NCBI GenBank assembly: GCA_003645085.1
Contig: QNEE01000006.1
Coordinates: 1-33,685, forward strand
From: a bacterium
Lineage (GTDB): Bacteria; UBP14; UBA6098
Reading direction: 5' to 3'
Length of the DNA stretch: 33,685 bases
Within the stretch, counting starts at the first letter, position 1; every line of letters starts with the position of its first letter. The notes below the pieces were generated by a model. That model saw only the letters and a program-made list of their open reading frames with translations. It searched no databases and had not been told where the DNA came from. This document shows positions 25,328 to 33,685 of the stretch, in pieces. A program made the translations under genes and the position numbers.

Positions 25328-25639
25328 CTATATTTTATAACCCAACGACCGTAGCTTTTCCTTTCCTTCTTCCGAGATATTATCGACAGTCCATCGCGGT
25401 TCGAAGGTCAAATTAACAACGACTTCGTCGACACCCTCGACACCTTTCGCGGCTTCCTCGACCTGATGAGTTATCATACGGTGCATAGGACATCCCGGGA
25501 CGGTCAGGGTCATATCGACCTCGACCTTTCCCCCTTCTATCCGAATATCGTAGATGAAACCCAAGTCCACAACATTGACGGGTATTTCCGGGTCGTAGAC
25601 TTGTTTTATGGCCTCGATTATTTGTTCTTTCGTAACCAT
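25328..25639 (-). CDS. DUF59/MIP18 family protein (Fe-S maturation, SufT/PaaD-like)
   Basis: The 103-residue protein opens with IIEAIKQVYDPEIPVNVVDLGFIYD, the core of the MIP18/DUF59 family. The VPGCPMHRMITHQVE segment holds the conserved Cys, and VNLTFEPRW follows. These small cytoplasmic proteins assist maturation of iron-sulfur proteins. The C-terminal ISEEGKEKLRSLGY is common in short members. A purine-rich AAAGG site precedes ATG 25639. It lies downstream of a terminator for the 1778-residue gene, so it is likely transcribed separately or by readthrough. No suf or isc genes are nearby, but iron-sulfur clients do occur in the window: the DUF362 protein and the DinG-like helicase. Confidence 0.9.
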   Translation of the reverse strand: MVTKEQIIEAIKQVYDPEIPVNVVDLGFIYDIRIEGGKVEVDMTLTVPGCPMHRMITHQVEEAAKGVEGVDEVVVNLTFEPRWTVDNISEEGKEKLRSLGYKI

Positions 25640-25679
25640 TTTACCTTTCGGTTTTGTGTTCTTAAAGCCGATTCTAAAA

Positions 25680-25707
25680 AAGGGCCGGGGCGATAACCCC
25701 AGCCCTT
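25680..25707 (-). terminator. Intrinsic terminator after the large exported protein
   Basis: AAGGGCCGGGG (25680-25690) and CCCCAGCCCTT (25697-25707) form a 10-bp stem with one mismatch and a 6-nt loop. On the minus strand a run of six T follows, directly after the stop at 25742. Confidence 0.9.
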
Positions 25708-25741
25708 TTATTTTAGTTGAAACCGGATAGAGTATTCTATG

Positions 25742-28700
25742 CTACTTAACCAGCGTCATTTTCCGGGTTTCGTTGAAATCGCCGGCAACGACTTTATACA
25801 GGTAGATACCGCTCGGGAGTTCGTGACCGCCGCCGTCGCGAGCATCCCATATAATACGATGCCAACCGGCATCCAGCGACTCGTCGACCAGCGTGGTAAC
25901 TTTTCTGCCGAGTATGTTGAACACCTCGACCTTAACATCGGTCTCTTCCGGCAGAGCGATAGTGAATTCGGTCGTTGCGTTGAACGGGTTCGGCTTGTTC
26001 ATAGAAAGCGCGAACTCCTCCGGCCGCCTCGGCTTAATACCCAGAACACCCTCGTCGGTAAGTATGACGCTGAATACGCGGATTCCGCTCCCGAAAGTAA
26101 ACGTATATGAAGTGTCTTCGCGCATATCTATCGTAGTGCCTGTGGCCTGGTCGACCAGAGTTAAACCCCATCTTTCGTCGAGGTTATCCACTCCGCAAGA
26201 AGCGTCGTCCCCGGTCGGGGTTCTGTCTTTCGGCCACTCCAGCGTAACTTCCATACCGGCGGGAATATCGCGAACCTTAAACGTCCACACCTTACTATCG
26301 CTGGAGAAGTTAGCTTTCGTATCGCGCATCAACCTTAAGCCACCGGTTTCGAAATACGCGTCTATGGTGTTAACCGGCAGGTTTATATTCGGCTCGCGGA
26401 CATCCCAATCGTCGAATCCGTCGAGAGCGGTCTCGTTCACTCCGATATAATTATAGATATCGGTTCTGACGTCGCTGCCCTGGACACCCTTGGCAGAGAC
26501 TCTGAGCATAAACTCGGCCGGATTGAGCGTTTTAACCTTGGGTGCCGGTTTCGCTTTCGCCGCGAATGTTTCGAGAGCGCCGTCCATAGGATATATAATA
26601 TCGGTATAGACGGCGGGGTTACCGTCGCGTGCGTAGATATAGTATCCGCGCCAGGCGTCGATATACTCGTCGGCACCGCCGCCTCCACCCAACGGGTCGT
26701 AGAACGCGAAACCATCTTTTTCGCTCCAGGTCCAGTAATAGCGGTCGAGGTATGTGAAGTCGGTCGCGGCATAGACAGCATCCCAACTAACCCTCATATC
26801 GAACGGGTTACCGACTACCCACCAGCCCCAGTTCGGGCTGCCTACAGGATAATATACGGGATAGGCGAAGTCGCCGTCCGCAAACGGGGTGCCGTAGACA
26901 TCCCAGTAGGTGCGGTCGAGCCAGGTTTTCAGGAAATACCCTTTACCGCGGACGAATCCGGTCGGTAGTTCGTTGAGTCCTGTATCCTGATTATATCCAT
27001 AGATATTCGATGCCGACGGCGTAACGTTGAACGGGACAATATCGTCTACGAGTTGGATATACGGGTCGTTCGGGGTCGCGTTCAACGGAACACTTATAAT
27101 CTCCCAGCCGGCATAGGCTCTCGGTTGAACCTGAACACAGGTCGGAATCGTATATGGCGGAATGTTATCGCCGGGGTAGAAATATAGGTCGAAGCAGTAA
27201 TCGCCTACAGGAGTGGAATATTCGTGATTGATTATCGCGAACGTTACGCATTCCCCGGGAGCGATAAAGCCAGTCGTCGGGTCGACGTAAATACCGCCGG
27301 GTAATGGGCAATTTGGTGATTCTATAGAATAAACCTTAAGTGTGTTCATATTGGTAACCCAGATACGACAATTGTGGTCGACCTCGAGTCCCGCTAACGC
27401 ATAACCGCCAAGCCAACCAGCACCGGGCGCTTCGATTTCGTTGATTACCGTGCCGGTTGCTGGTTCAATTTCGTAAATCTTATCCGCAGGTTCATTTGCG
27501 GCGAACCATATAGTTCTTCGACTGGGGTCAAAGCCGATACCGGCGCAATTCGGGGCAGAATATGTATTCATCACTTCGCCCGGAACGTCCCAGTCTTTAC
27601 CCTTTATTTCGTAGATAAGGTTATCGTTCCAACCGCCGACATAGAATACATCGCGGGAGAAATCGTAGCCGACGCCGCGTTGTGAAGCCGCGGTCCAGGG
27701 TAAGGTAAAGTCACCAATCGAATCTACAATATCTCCCGTAACAACGTCGAAAGCGTATAGGAAGTTACTGCCTCCAACAGCGATCTGCCACATTAAGCGA
27801 TGATTGGCGTCCCATGCCATATCGCCCATCCACGAAGAACTTCCTACGCCGGTAACATCGACGGTAAGACCGGTATAAAGACCGGTAAGAACATCGAATT
27901 GCTGGTTATTGCACATTAACGAAATGCCTTCGACATTACTTACCCAGAAGTTAGTTATTTCGAGTCTATCGTATAACCCCAGACCCCAGGGCATATCGCA
28001 AACTGCGTTAACATCGAAACTATCGACGACATCGCCGAAAGCAGATGGTCTCGCAGATGGGCCGGGCACACCGCTCGGAATTCCAGCACGATACGCATTA
28101 GGGTCTACGGGTGTAACGGAGCCTTTATCTACGAAGGTTTCTTCTTCGACGAACATCGGGCGCGCCCTGGAACCACCGCCAACCGGGACACCTGTAAAGT
28201 TAAACCATATTGTATCGTCGGTCGGATTGCATATCTCGAAATAGACGGAATCGTCCTCGTTGTATGTCAAGTGCCCGTAAATTTCATCGACGTCTATCGG
28301 GCAAATCGGAACAAGAACCATCGCGGTATCGTCGATAAATACTACTACATCCTCGTATCCGGGGAAATATCCTAATTTAACGGCCATAACAGTATTATCG
28401 CCATACCCTACTTGCGGAATGAAGAAATACCCGGTAGAATCGGTATAAGCGACATAACCTCCGGTTCGGACCTCCGCATTCTCGATGACATCGTAAGTAT
28501 TGCAGTCGTAGACATAGCCCTCTATAGCCCCCGTAGGTGCCGGGTAATACATAAAGTCGTCCACATACCACCCGGCATCGGTAATGCTGCCATCGGAACC
28601 AAAGTGGAACCTGATATGCGATACGTCGGGGGTGAGGTCTATCCTTTGCATAAACCATTCGTCGAATCTCAAACCGGAAGACCAGCAATCTTCACCCGGA

Positions 28701-31078
28701 ATACCCGCATTAGCGCCATCGGCGACAGCGTTATAGGCTGTGTCCAGCGGTGTAGCCAATTCCCATGTTAGACCTCCATCCCTCGAGACTTTCACGTTTG
28801 CGCCGTCGTAGATATACTCGGTAATCAACCACTGATACCATGCAAACCTTGTGCAAGGATATGGTAAGGCTATATCGAGTTTACAATTTGCGCTAATGTC
28901 GTAATCGCCGTCGAGAACTGTGCCCCAGCAATTCGGTGCTGTGTGTGCGCTCGGCGGGCCATAAGTTGGGGTGCCCCATTCCCAGCAACCTGTCAGAGGT
29001 GTAGGTAGAGCGCCTCCGTCGTCGGTATCGACACTATCCCACTCCGGAACCAGAGGGTCGAGAAGCAGCGGGCCGAATATAGTATCGATATCGACCGTTT
29101 CGCCGACCGCAACAGAAAACACAGGAGTATAAGCCGTAATATAGCCCGGATATGTGCCTACGACCTGAATATCGCCCGCGTCGACGCCGTCGAGGAAGAA
29201 CGCTCCAGTGGCGTCGGTTACGTCGTTGACGCCGGAGACGAGTTCAGTAACAGCTATGCCGGCATCGGGACCGGGGACGTCCGTTAGGTCCGCGGTTCCG
29301 GTAATAAAGGCTACCGGGCGTTCGTCGAGTGTGAAATCGATTTCTACCGAGTCGTCCTCGACAACGACGACCGCGAATACCGTTTCGGCATAGAACGCAG
29401 GATGAGTGCAATAAACATCGAAGGTTCCTGCGGGAATGCCCGATATGCGGTAATAGCCGTCGATAGCGGAGATATCGTTATACGGGAATCCTACGAGGCC
29501 GACCTCCGCGCCCGAGTGGTCGGTGCGCCCGGAAAGCGTTACGTGCCCGTAAACAGTGCCCGAAGGCGGTGGAACGGTGCAGTAACGGATAGTCCGGGTA
29601 GTCGAGGTTAGGCCGAGATAGGATGGGTCGCCGTAGGTGCCACCTTCGTGCAGGTATGCGATACCCTCGCTTCCGTCGAAATTCTCCACACCCATCTCGA
29701 TATCCAGAGGGTCTTCGGGAAGACCGTTGAAGCGGACGTCGATAGCGCAGTTACCGCCCGGTGTAGGTATAACTGTCGGGTTCCAGATTTGAACCTGGCA
29801 ATCGAAGTATGCGCTGCCGCCGTATTGGCGCCAGTTTTCGAACGAGAAAAGAACATAGTCTCCCATTGGTTCTAGATATAAATACGCCCAGCCGTCGGAA
29901 CCCACCAGGTCGTCCCAGACCCAGGCGATGAAATTATCGAGCTGACCGCCGGGAGTCGGTATAAATTCGGGGGATAAGTAAGAACTCGCGGGGGCGGTCG
30001 GGTCGAATAAAATCCACCCGTTCGAGCTGAGCCAGGTGGTATCTCTCCCGACGCCGTATAGGACGAACGGGAACGGGAACCCAAAATAGCCGGTAACCGC
30101 ATCGTCGGCCTCGATTGTGGTCATTTCGATTCCGCTAGTAGCGTCTATCCACGTCGGGTCGGGGCTCATCGGGTAGCCGGTGCCGTCCTCGTAGATATAG
30201 TAACCACCCAGCACCTCGAACGAGCAGGTCCCGCTCGAACCAGTGTTCGCCGGAATAAAGGTATCGGTTGCCCTGAATAGATAGTCTATTACGCTCCAAC
30301 CCTCGAGGTCGGTGAAATCGTAATGATAATCGCCTGTGCCGTCGGGTAAGCCGCTGTCATAGACGAGATTATCGCAGACCCACGGGTCGCCGTTTATGCT
30401 GTAGCATATCTCCGCCGATAACGGGTCGATTCCGGTAAAATCGTTAATATAGACGCCAACCGTAACATCGGTTGTTCCGGAAGGATATACGGAGTCTGCG
30501 CAGGTATATGAGAAACTCGGCGGCGCGGGTTCGCTTGGCGGCGTATAGCCGTAAATAGTAACGTCGTCTAACGCCCAGTGGTAATCCCAGTTATTGTCAT
30601 ACCAGAAACAGACCTTACAGGTTGCACTGCTAGAAGTAAAGGATTCGATATGATACCTCGAGTGGACAACATCCAGTTCGGTTCGACCGTAAGAAATCGC
30701 GGTTGCCCACGTAGCACCGCCGTCGGTGCTAACGAGGATATAGGCTTCACCTGTGGACGAGCCGAACAACTCATAGTCCTCCCACATATCGACGATAACC
30801 GAGTCGTATCCACCCGAGGCGTCGAAGACCGGAGTGAACAGCGAGTCGTCGTTATCGACTTCGTAATCGACATAGGCGCTGAGCGCGCCGATAGTGAAAC
30901 CGGTGAGGAACTGGCTGTGCCAGTCTTCAGCGCCGACATAAGGCGGGTTTTGTGACCAGCCGGCGGGAATCCAGGCGCCCTCGAAACCCTCCGTAGGCAG
31001 AAGTGTAACTTCGGTTTGCGCGAATGCGACAAGGACCAGGGCGAGAATACCCAAAACGGAAATAAACGTGAGTTTCAT
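25742..31078 (-). CDS. Giant exported mosaic protein with FlgD-like/type IX C-terminal sorting domain
   Basis: The protein has 1778 residues with a signal peptide at 1-20 (VAFA|QTE). A jelly-roll domain of the MAM/choice-of-anchor-J type spans about 25-178 (STDGGATW, HWALDDVTIYG). Next come an Ig-like segment, a nidogen-like segment (YFGFPFPFVLYG, SSNGWILF), two carboxypeptidase-regulatory-like beta sandwiches (VYGHVTLSGRTDHSGAEV and successors), a second jelly roll with SRDGGLTWELAT and DAGWYVDDFMYY, and a third regulatory-like domain. A region of propeller-like repeats follows (MAWDANHRLMW, VGYDFSRDVFYVGG, IGFDPSRRTIWFAA). The last ~85 residues (NKPNPFNATTEFTIALP, FNILGRKV, SGIYLYKV) are the usual C-terminal sorting module. 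No HEXXH or other protease motif was seen, so it is probably adhesive or structural at the cell surface. GGAGG precedes ATG. Confidence 0.88.
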   Translation of the reverse strand: MKLTFISVLGILALVLVAFAQTEVTLLPTEGFEGAWIPAGWSQNPPYVGAEDWHSQFLTGFTIGALSAYVDYEVDNDDSLFTPVFDASGGYDSVIVDMWEDYELFGSSTGEAYILVSTDGGATWATAISYGRTELDVVHSRYHIESFTSSSATCKVCFWYDNNWDYHWALDDVTIYGYTPPSEPAPPSFSYTCADSVYPSGTTDVTVGVYINDFTGIDPLSAEICYSINGDPWVCDNLVYDSGLPDGTGDYHYDFTDLEGWSVIDYLFRATDTFIPANTGSSGTCSFEVLGGYYIYEDGTGYPMSPDPTWIDATSGIEMTTIEADDAVTGYFGFPFPFVLYGVGRDTTWLSSNGWILFDPTAPASSYLSPEFIPTPGGQLDNFIAWVWDDLVGSDGWAYLYLEPMGDYVLFSFENWRQYGGSAYFDCQVQIWNPTVIPTPGGNCAIDVRFNGLPEDPLDIEMGVENFDGSEGIAYLHEGGTYGDPSYLGLTSTTRTIRYCTVPPPSGTVYGHVTLSGRTDHSGAEVGLVGFPYNDISAIDGYYRISGIPAGTFDVYCTHPAFYAETVFAVVVVEDDSVEIDFTLDERPVAFITGTADLTDVPGPDAGIAVTELVSGVNDVTDATGAFFLDGVDAGDIQVVGTYPGYITAYTPVFSVAVGETVDIDTIFGPLLLDPLVPEWDSVDTDDGGALPTPLTGCWEWGTPTYGPPSAHTAPNCWGTVLDGDYDISANCKLDIALPYPCTRFAWYQWLITEYIYDGANVKVSRDGGLTWELATPLDTAYNAVADGANAGIPGEDCWSSGLRFDEWFMQRIDLTPDVSHIRFHFGSDGSITDAGWYVDDFMYYPAPTGAIEGYVYDCNTYDVIENAEVRTGGYVAYTDSTGYFFIPQVGYGDNTVMAVKLGYFPGYEDVVVFIDDTAMVLVPICPIDVDEIYGHLTYNEDDSVYFEICNPTDDTIWFNFTGVPVGGGSRARPMFVEEETFVDKGSVTPVDPNAYRAGIPSGVPGPSARPSAFGDVVDSFDVNAVCDMPWGLGLYDRLEITNFWVSNVEGISLMCNNQQFDVLTGLYTGLTVDVTGVGSSSWMGDMAWDANHRLMWQIAVGGSNFLYAFDVVTGDIVDSIGDFTLPWTAASQRGVGYDFSRDVFYVGGWNDNLIYEIKGKDWDVPGEVMNTYSAPNCAGIGFDPSRRTIWFAANEPADKIYEIEPATGTVINEIEAPGAGWLGGYALAGLEVDHNCRIWVTNMNTLKVYSIESPNCPLPGGIYVDPTTGFIAPGECVTFAIINHEYSTPVGDYCFDLYFYPGDNIPPYTIPTCVQVQPRAYAGWEIISVPLNATPNDPYIQLVDDIVPFNVTPSASNIYGYNQDTGLNELPTGFVRGKGYFLKTWLDRTYWDVYGTPFADGDFAYPVYYPVGSPNWGWWVVGNPFDMRVSWDAVYAATDFTYLDRYYWTWSEKDGFAFYDPLGGGGGADEYIDAWRGYYIYARDGNPAVYTDIIYPMDGALETFAAKAKPAPKVKTLNPAEFMLRVSAKGVQGSDVRTDIYNYIGVNETALDGFDDWDVREPNINLPVNTIDAYFETGGLRLMRDTKANFSSDSKVWTFKVRDIPAGMEVTLEWPKDRTPTGDDASCGVDNLDERWGLTLVDQATGTTIDMREDTSYTFTFGSGIRVFSVILTDEGVLGIKPRRPEEFALSMNKPNPFNATTEFTIALPEETDVKVEVFNILGRKVTTLVDESLDAGWHRIIWDARDGGGHELPSGIYLYKVVAGDFNETRKMTLVK

Positions 31079-31132
31079 CCGTAACCCTCCTTCTTGGTTG
31101 GATGATTGTTTTTGTAGTTAGGAATTTATCTT

Positions 31133-31161
31133 AAAATATCTACGCTATTTGGCATTGTCAA
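31133..31161 (-). promoter_or_regulatory. Promoter of the giant exported protein gene
   Basis: TTGACA (31161-31156) and TATTTT (31138-31133) are separated by 17 bp on the minus strand, giving a leader of about 50 nt with a GGAGG site just before ATG 31078. Confidence 0.7.
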
Positions 31162-31312
31162 GGTATTTTTATGATTTACGATATTAGAAAAGGAATTTTA
31201 TTCCGGGTAGTCATTTAGTAAAATCAGGAGATATCAAAATACAAGAAGGAAATTGCATTTTAGCCGTGCACTTCCAAGGAAAATAAAAATAAGGTAATTT
31301 TAAGATTATATA

Positions 31313-31340
31313 TTGAAATACAGAGATTTTAATATATAAT
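31313..31340 (+). promoter_or_regulatory. Promoter of the papain-family protease gene
   Basis: TTGAAA (31313-31318) and perfect TATAAT (31335-31340) are separated by 16 bp, about 50 nt before ATG 31396. Confidence 0.65.
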
Positions 31341-31395
31341 TTAAAAATAAGAAATCCTTTAAAATCGATGGAAAAACAGAAGGGCAATCGAGCTT

Positions 31396-33685
31396 ATGGA
31401 CGGCCAAATGAAATTAAAAGTCTTATTAGGATTATTTGCGATAACAGTATCTATGTTGTTCGGAGCCGTAACGCTTTCGACGCACGGGGATTCGGTAATA
31501 GCGGAGTTCGACCCGTTAGAGGGGCAGTTACCGATAGGGTGTATTTATATCGGCGACGACTACCTCGCGAAGATACCCCCGGAGGTTTTCCCGGCGGGTA
31601 AAGTAACCGTCCCGACCGTGGATATTCTCGAAGCTATCGACGGCAGCAGCGAGTTTGAAATATTCGTTTTTCTCGAGACCGTTACCTTCGGGGACACATC
31701 GAGAGTTATCCAGGGCGCGGTTTTCAGAGTCGGAATCGGACAAACCGAGATAAGATTCAAGAAAGCAGGCGAAACTGCACCGTTTGCCGGATTGAGCGAT
31801 TTTGTTTTCGGACGGTTCACTAAATTAAGAAATATCCGCGACAAAATCGAGACCCGCGGCCTTAGGTGGACTGCGGACCTGAACCCTATTTTTATGTTGC
31901 CTGATGGGGATTGGCTAAGGCTTCTCGGCACAAAGCCGCGACCGGATACGACTATCCGTTCGCGTGAGGACACCCCTCGAGAACGTCCGATGATACCAAC
32001 AGACCTCGATTGGCGCGATAAAGACGGCTATAATTGGGTTACGCCAATAAAGAACCAGGGTTACTGTGGTTCCTGCTGGGCTTTTTCAGTCGTAGGAACC
32101 GCCGAATCGGAGTTCGTAATCGGACTGGCTCGACCTAGCCTCAGAAATACTCTGGACCTCGCCGAGCAACATACGGTTTCCTGCGACCATACGTGCTGGC
32201 CGCCGCCATACAGCAGTTATTGCAACGACGGTTGCGACGGCGGTTATACCAATCTTGCAAGCGATTTTTTACGGGATACCGGCGTTCCCGACGAGGCCTG
32301 TTTCTCTTACGTCTCCGGTGCGTCTGGATATGAACCACCCTGTAGCGACCGTTGCGCGGATTGGGCAAGCCGCGTTAAAAAAATATGCAGTTGGAGTTGG
32401 ATAAACGAAGGGGACAACGTCGATGTTACAACCGTTAAAAACGGTGTCCAGGATGCCCCACTTTCCGTGTGCATGAGAGTCTGCTCGGATTTCTCATCTT
32501 ACTCGGGCGGTTTGTATGAGAATACCTGCGGTTCGACCGGTTGGGAGGGTTGGCACGCGATTATTCTTGTCGGTTATAACGACGACTATGGCGGCTATTG
32601 GCGGATGAAAAATAGTTGGGGAACATCGTGGGGAGATAACGGTTTTTGCTATCCGGCTTATACAGAGTCGAATTACGGCGAATCGAGATTCGGGACCGAT
32701 GCACTTATACATAACTATTATCTCGCCGCCGATTTTTCCTATAGTCCGCCTTCGCCGGGAACGGGAGAGACGGTCGATTTCACCGACCTCACCAGCCATT
32801 GCCTTTCTCTGGTTAGCTGGAGCTGGGATTTCGGCGACGGTATCGGGTCCTCCTCTGCACAAAACCCGAGCTATTCGTATCCATCGAGTGGGAGCTTTAT
32901 TGTCGAATTAATCGTTTGCGACGCCAATAATTTCTGCGATACCGTTACCCATAGCATTACGGTTACGCCGAACGAACCGGATTTATATTATCACTCTCAC
33001 GTTATCGACGACGGCCTGGGCGACGGTGACGGTTACCCCGAAGCGGGGGAGTCGATTATTATGCCGATAAGTCTCGAGAACGCAGCTGGTAGCGCGACCG
33101 CAGTAAATGTAATCGGCAACGTTACCGAATCCGACCCGTATGTGAATTTCACCGATGCGAACCTCGATTGGCCGGATATCCCTGCTGGGGAATTCAGACA
33201 ATCGAACTCGAATCACGTGCGGTTCGATATTGCCGACGACGAGGCGACCTGCGACCATAATGTAACGTTCACGGTCAACTGGGACTGCGAGGGCGGGACC
33301 TATACCGGTTCGGATAATTTCGTCGTCCTGCTCGGCTGTCCCGACCCGCAGCTCGAATATCAAAGCCATGTTATCGACGACGCTGTCGGCGGGGACGGCG
33401 ACGGTTACCCAGAGGCCGGAGAGACGATAGTCCTGCCGGTAACTTTGCGTCATATAGGCGGAGCGGGCGCGGATAATGTTACCGGAACGCTCGATGAATC
33501 GGACGCTTATATCAGCATAACCGACGCTAACGCCGACTGGCCGAATATCGCCATCGGCGGCTCCGAGCAATCGAACCCGAACCATTTCGAGTTCCAGATA
33601 GACCCTCTTACGCCAGACGGGCATATCGTCGATTTCACTGTCGATTGGGATTGCTATTGCGGCAACGGCAGCGACGGTTTCCAGA
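31396..33685 (+). CDS. Exported papain-family (C1A) cysteine protease with PKD and tandem repeats (C-terminus cut by window edge)
   Basis: The frame is open from ATG 31396 to the right edge, at least 763 codons. A signal peptide lies near the start (VLLGLFAITVSMLFGA). Residues to about 200 look like a propeptide. The catalytic domain begins near PTDLDWRDKDGYNWVTPIKN. It has Gln221 and Cys227 in NQGYCGSCWAF, His387 in GWHAIILVGYN and Asn406 in MKNSWGTSWG, so the triad with oxyanion Gln is complete. A PKD domain follows (about 446-525, SWSWDFGDG). Then two copies of a 123-residue module each open with SHVIDD...GDGDGYPEAGE. ATG 31408 is an alternative start; neither has a strong ribosome site. 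It is probably surface-exposed or secreted, like the divergent giant protein. A C-terminal sorting domain would be expected past the edge but cannot be seen. Confidence 0.92.
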   Translation, partial: MDGQMKLKVLLGLFAITVSMLFGAVTLSTHGDSVIAEFDPLEGQLPIGCIYIGDDYLAKIPPEVFPAGKVTVPTVDILEAIDGSSEFEIFVFLETVTFGDTSRVIQGAVFRVGIGQTEIRFKKAGETAPFAGLSDFVFGRFTKLRNIRDKIETRGLRWTADLNPIFMLPDGDWLRLLGTKPRPDTTIRSREDTPRERPMIPTDLDWRDKDGYNWVTPIKNQGYCGSCWAFSVVGTAESEFVIGLARPSLRNTLDLAEQHTVSCDHTCWPPPYSSYCNDGCDGGYTNLASDFLRDTGVPDEACFSYVSGASGYEPPCSDRCADWASRVKKICSWSWINEGDNVDVTTVKNGVQDAPLSVCMRVCSDFSSYSGGLYENTCGSTGWEGWHAIILVGYNDDYGGYWRMKNSWGTSWGDNGFCYPAYTESNYGESRFGTDALIHNYYLAADFSYSPPSPGTGETVDFTDLTSHCLSLVSWSWDFGDGIGSSSAQNPSYSYPSSGSFIVELIVCDANNFCDTVTHSITVTPNEPDLYYHSHVIDDGLGDGDGYPEAGESIIMPISLENAAGSATAVNVIGNVTESDPYVNFTDANLDWPDIPAGEFRQSNSNHVRFDIADDEATCDHNVTFTVNWDCEGGTYTGSDNFVVLLGCPDPQLEYQSHVIDDAVGGDGDGYPEAGETIVLPVTLRHIGGAGADNVTGTLDESDAYISITDANADWPNIAIGGSEQSNPNHFEFQIDPLTPDGHIVDFTVDWDCYCGNGSDGFQ
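32992..33685 (+). repeat. Tandem protein-module repeat, period 369 nt (123 residues)
   Basis: The SHVIDD start of the first unit (Val codon at 33001) recurs exactly 369 nt later (33370). GDGYPEAGE, a strand ending in LPV/MPI, a D-W-P motif and a D-C-x-C-like segment follow in both. The second unit runs into the window edge, so more copies may exist. Confidence 0.8.

Larger units (their letters stand above)
31079..31395. other. Divergent intergenic region between two exported-protein genes
   Basis: The 317-nt stretch is strongly A/T-rich and contains the two divergent promoters (31133-31161 minus, 31313-31340 plus). Between them, about 31162-31312 shows no gene, repeat or clear operator. Confidence 0.6.

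Noticed and set aside
28395-28688. Arg/Tyr-rich minus frame inside the giant protein gene
   Set aside because: It is an alternate-frame reading of the same strand; the long frame through 25742-31078 carries a signal peptide, domains and sorting module.
1-33685. CRISPR array, insertion sequence, tRNA or rRNA gene
   Set aside because: No regularly spaced repeats, transposase motifs with terminal repeats, or recognisable tRNA/rRNA sequences were found.

Overview
The window looks like chromosomal DNA from a diderm bacterium of the FCB group or a related uncultured candidate phylum. It encodes outer-membrane beta-barrel proteins, a lipoprotein, SppA, Ddl and a very large exported protein that ends in a FlgD-like/type IX-type C-terminal sorting module. 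The DUF4159-DUF4175 pair is also common in such lineages. The phylum is my inference; there is no rRNA or other marker gene to settle it. Gene order is typical bacterial, with short operons, AGGAGG-type ribosome sites and sigma70-like promoters (TTGACN, 16-17 bp, TATAAT-like).

Layout. 1-3.3 kb (minus): a DUF4159 gene followed by a translationally coupled DUF4175 membrane/coiled-coil gene cut by the left edge. 3.4-4.2 kb (minus): an MscS channel. 4.4-5.6 kb (plus): a FadL/PorV-like outer-membrane protein, convergent with a small barrel protein (minus) across a bidirectional UUCG terminator. 6.3-8.2 kb (minus): an HTH protein of unknown function followed by a DUF362-ferredoxin protein, behind a near-consensus promoter with a leader of about 210 nt. 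8.5-11.3 kb (minus): a DinG-type helicase with an N-terminal exonuclease and an Fe-S cluster motif. 11.6-17.5 kb (plus): an alpha/alpha-toroid protein, then a tight three-gene operon (histidine phosphatase, lipoprotein, P-loop ATPase with a helical-repeat tail). 17.6-21.1 kb (plus): an aminotransferase, then YtxH protein, DUF948-like protein, Ddl and Ssb. 21.1-22.9 kb (minus): enzyme I of the PTS. 22.9-23.5 kb: a gene-free stretch with a possible structured RNA. 23.5-25.2 kb (plus): SppA. 25.3-31.1 kb (minus): a DUF59/MIP18 protein and a 1778-residue exported mosaic protein. 31.4 kb to the right edge (plus): an exported papain-family protease with PKD and tandem repeat modules, cut by the edge.

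The strongest theme is the cell envelope: channel, barrels, lipoprotein, cell-wall ligase, membrane peptidase and two large exported proteins. The most unusual signal is compositional. Reading every line, I found the tetramer GATC only once in 33.7 kb (27782-27785), although roughly 130 copies would be expected by chance, while TCGA is very abundant. The best candidates for undescribed biology are the phosphatase-lipoprotein-ATPase operon, the possible structured RNA upstream of sppA, and the HTH protein with its long leader. No mobile element, CRISPR array, tRNA or rRNA was seen.
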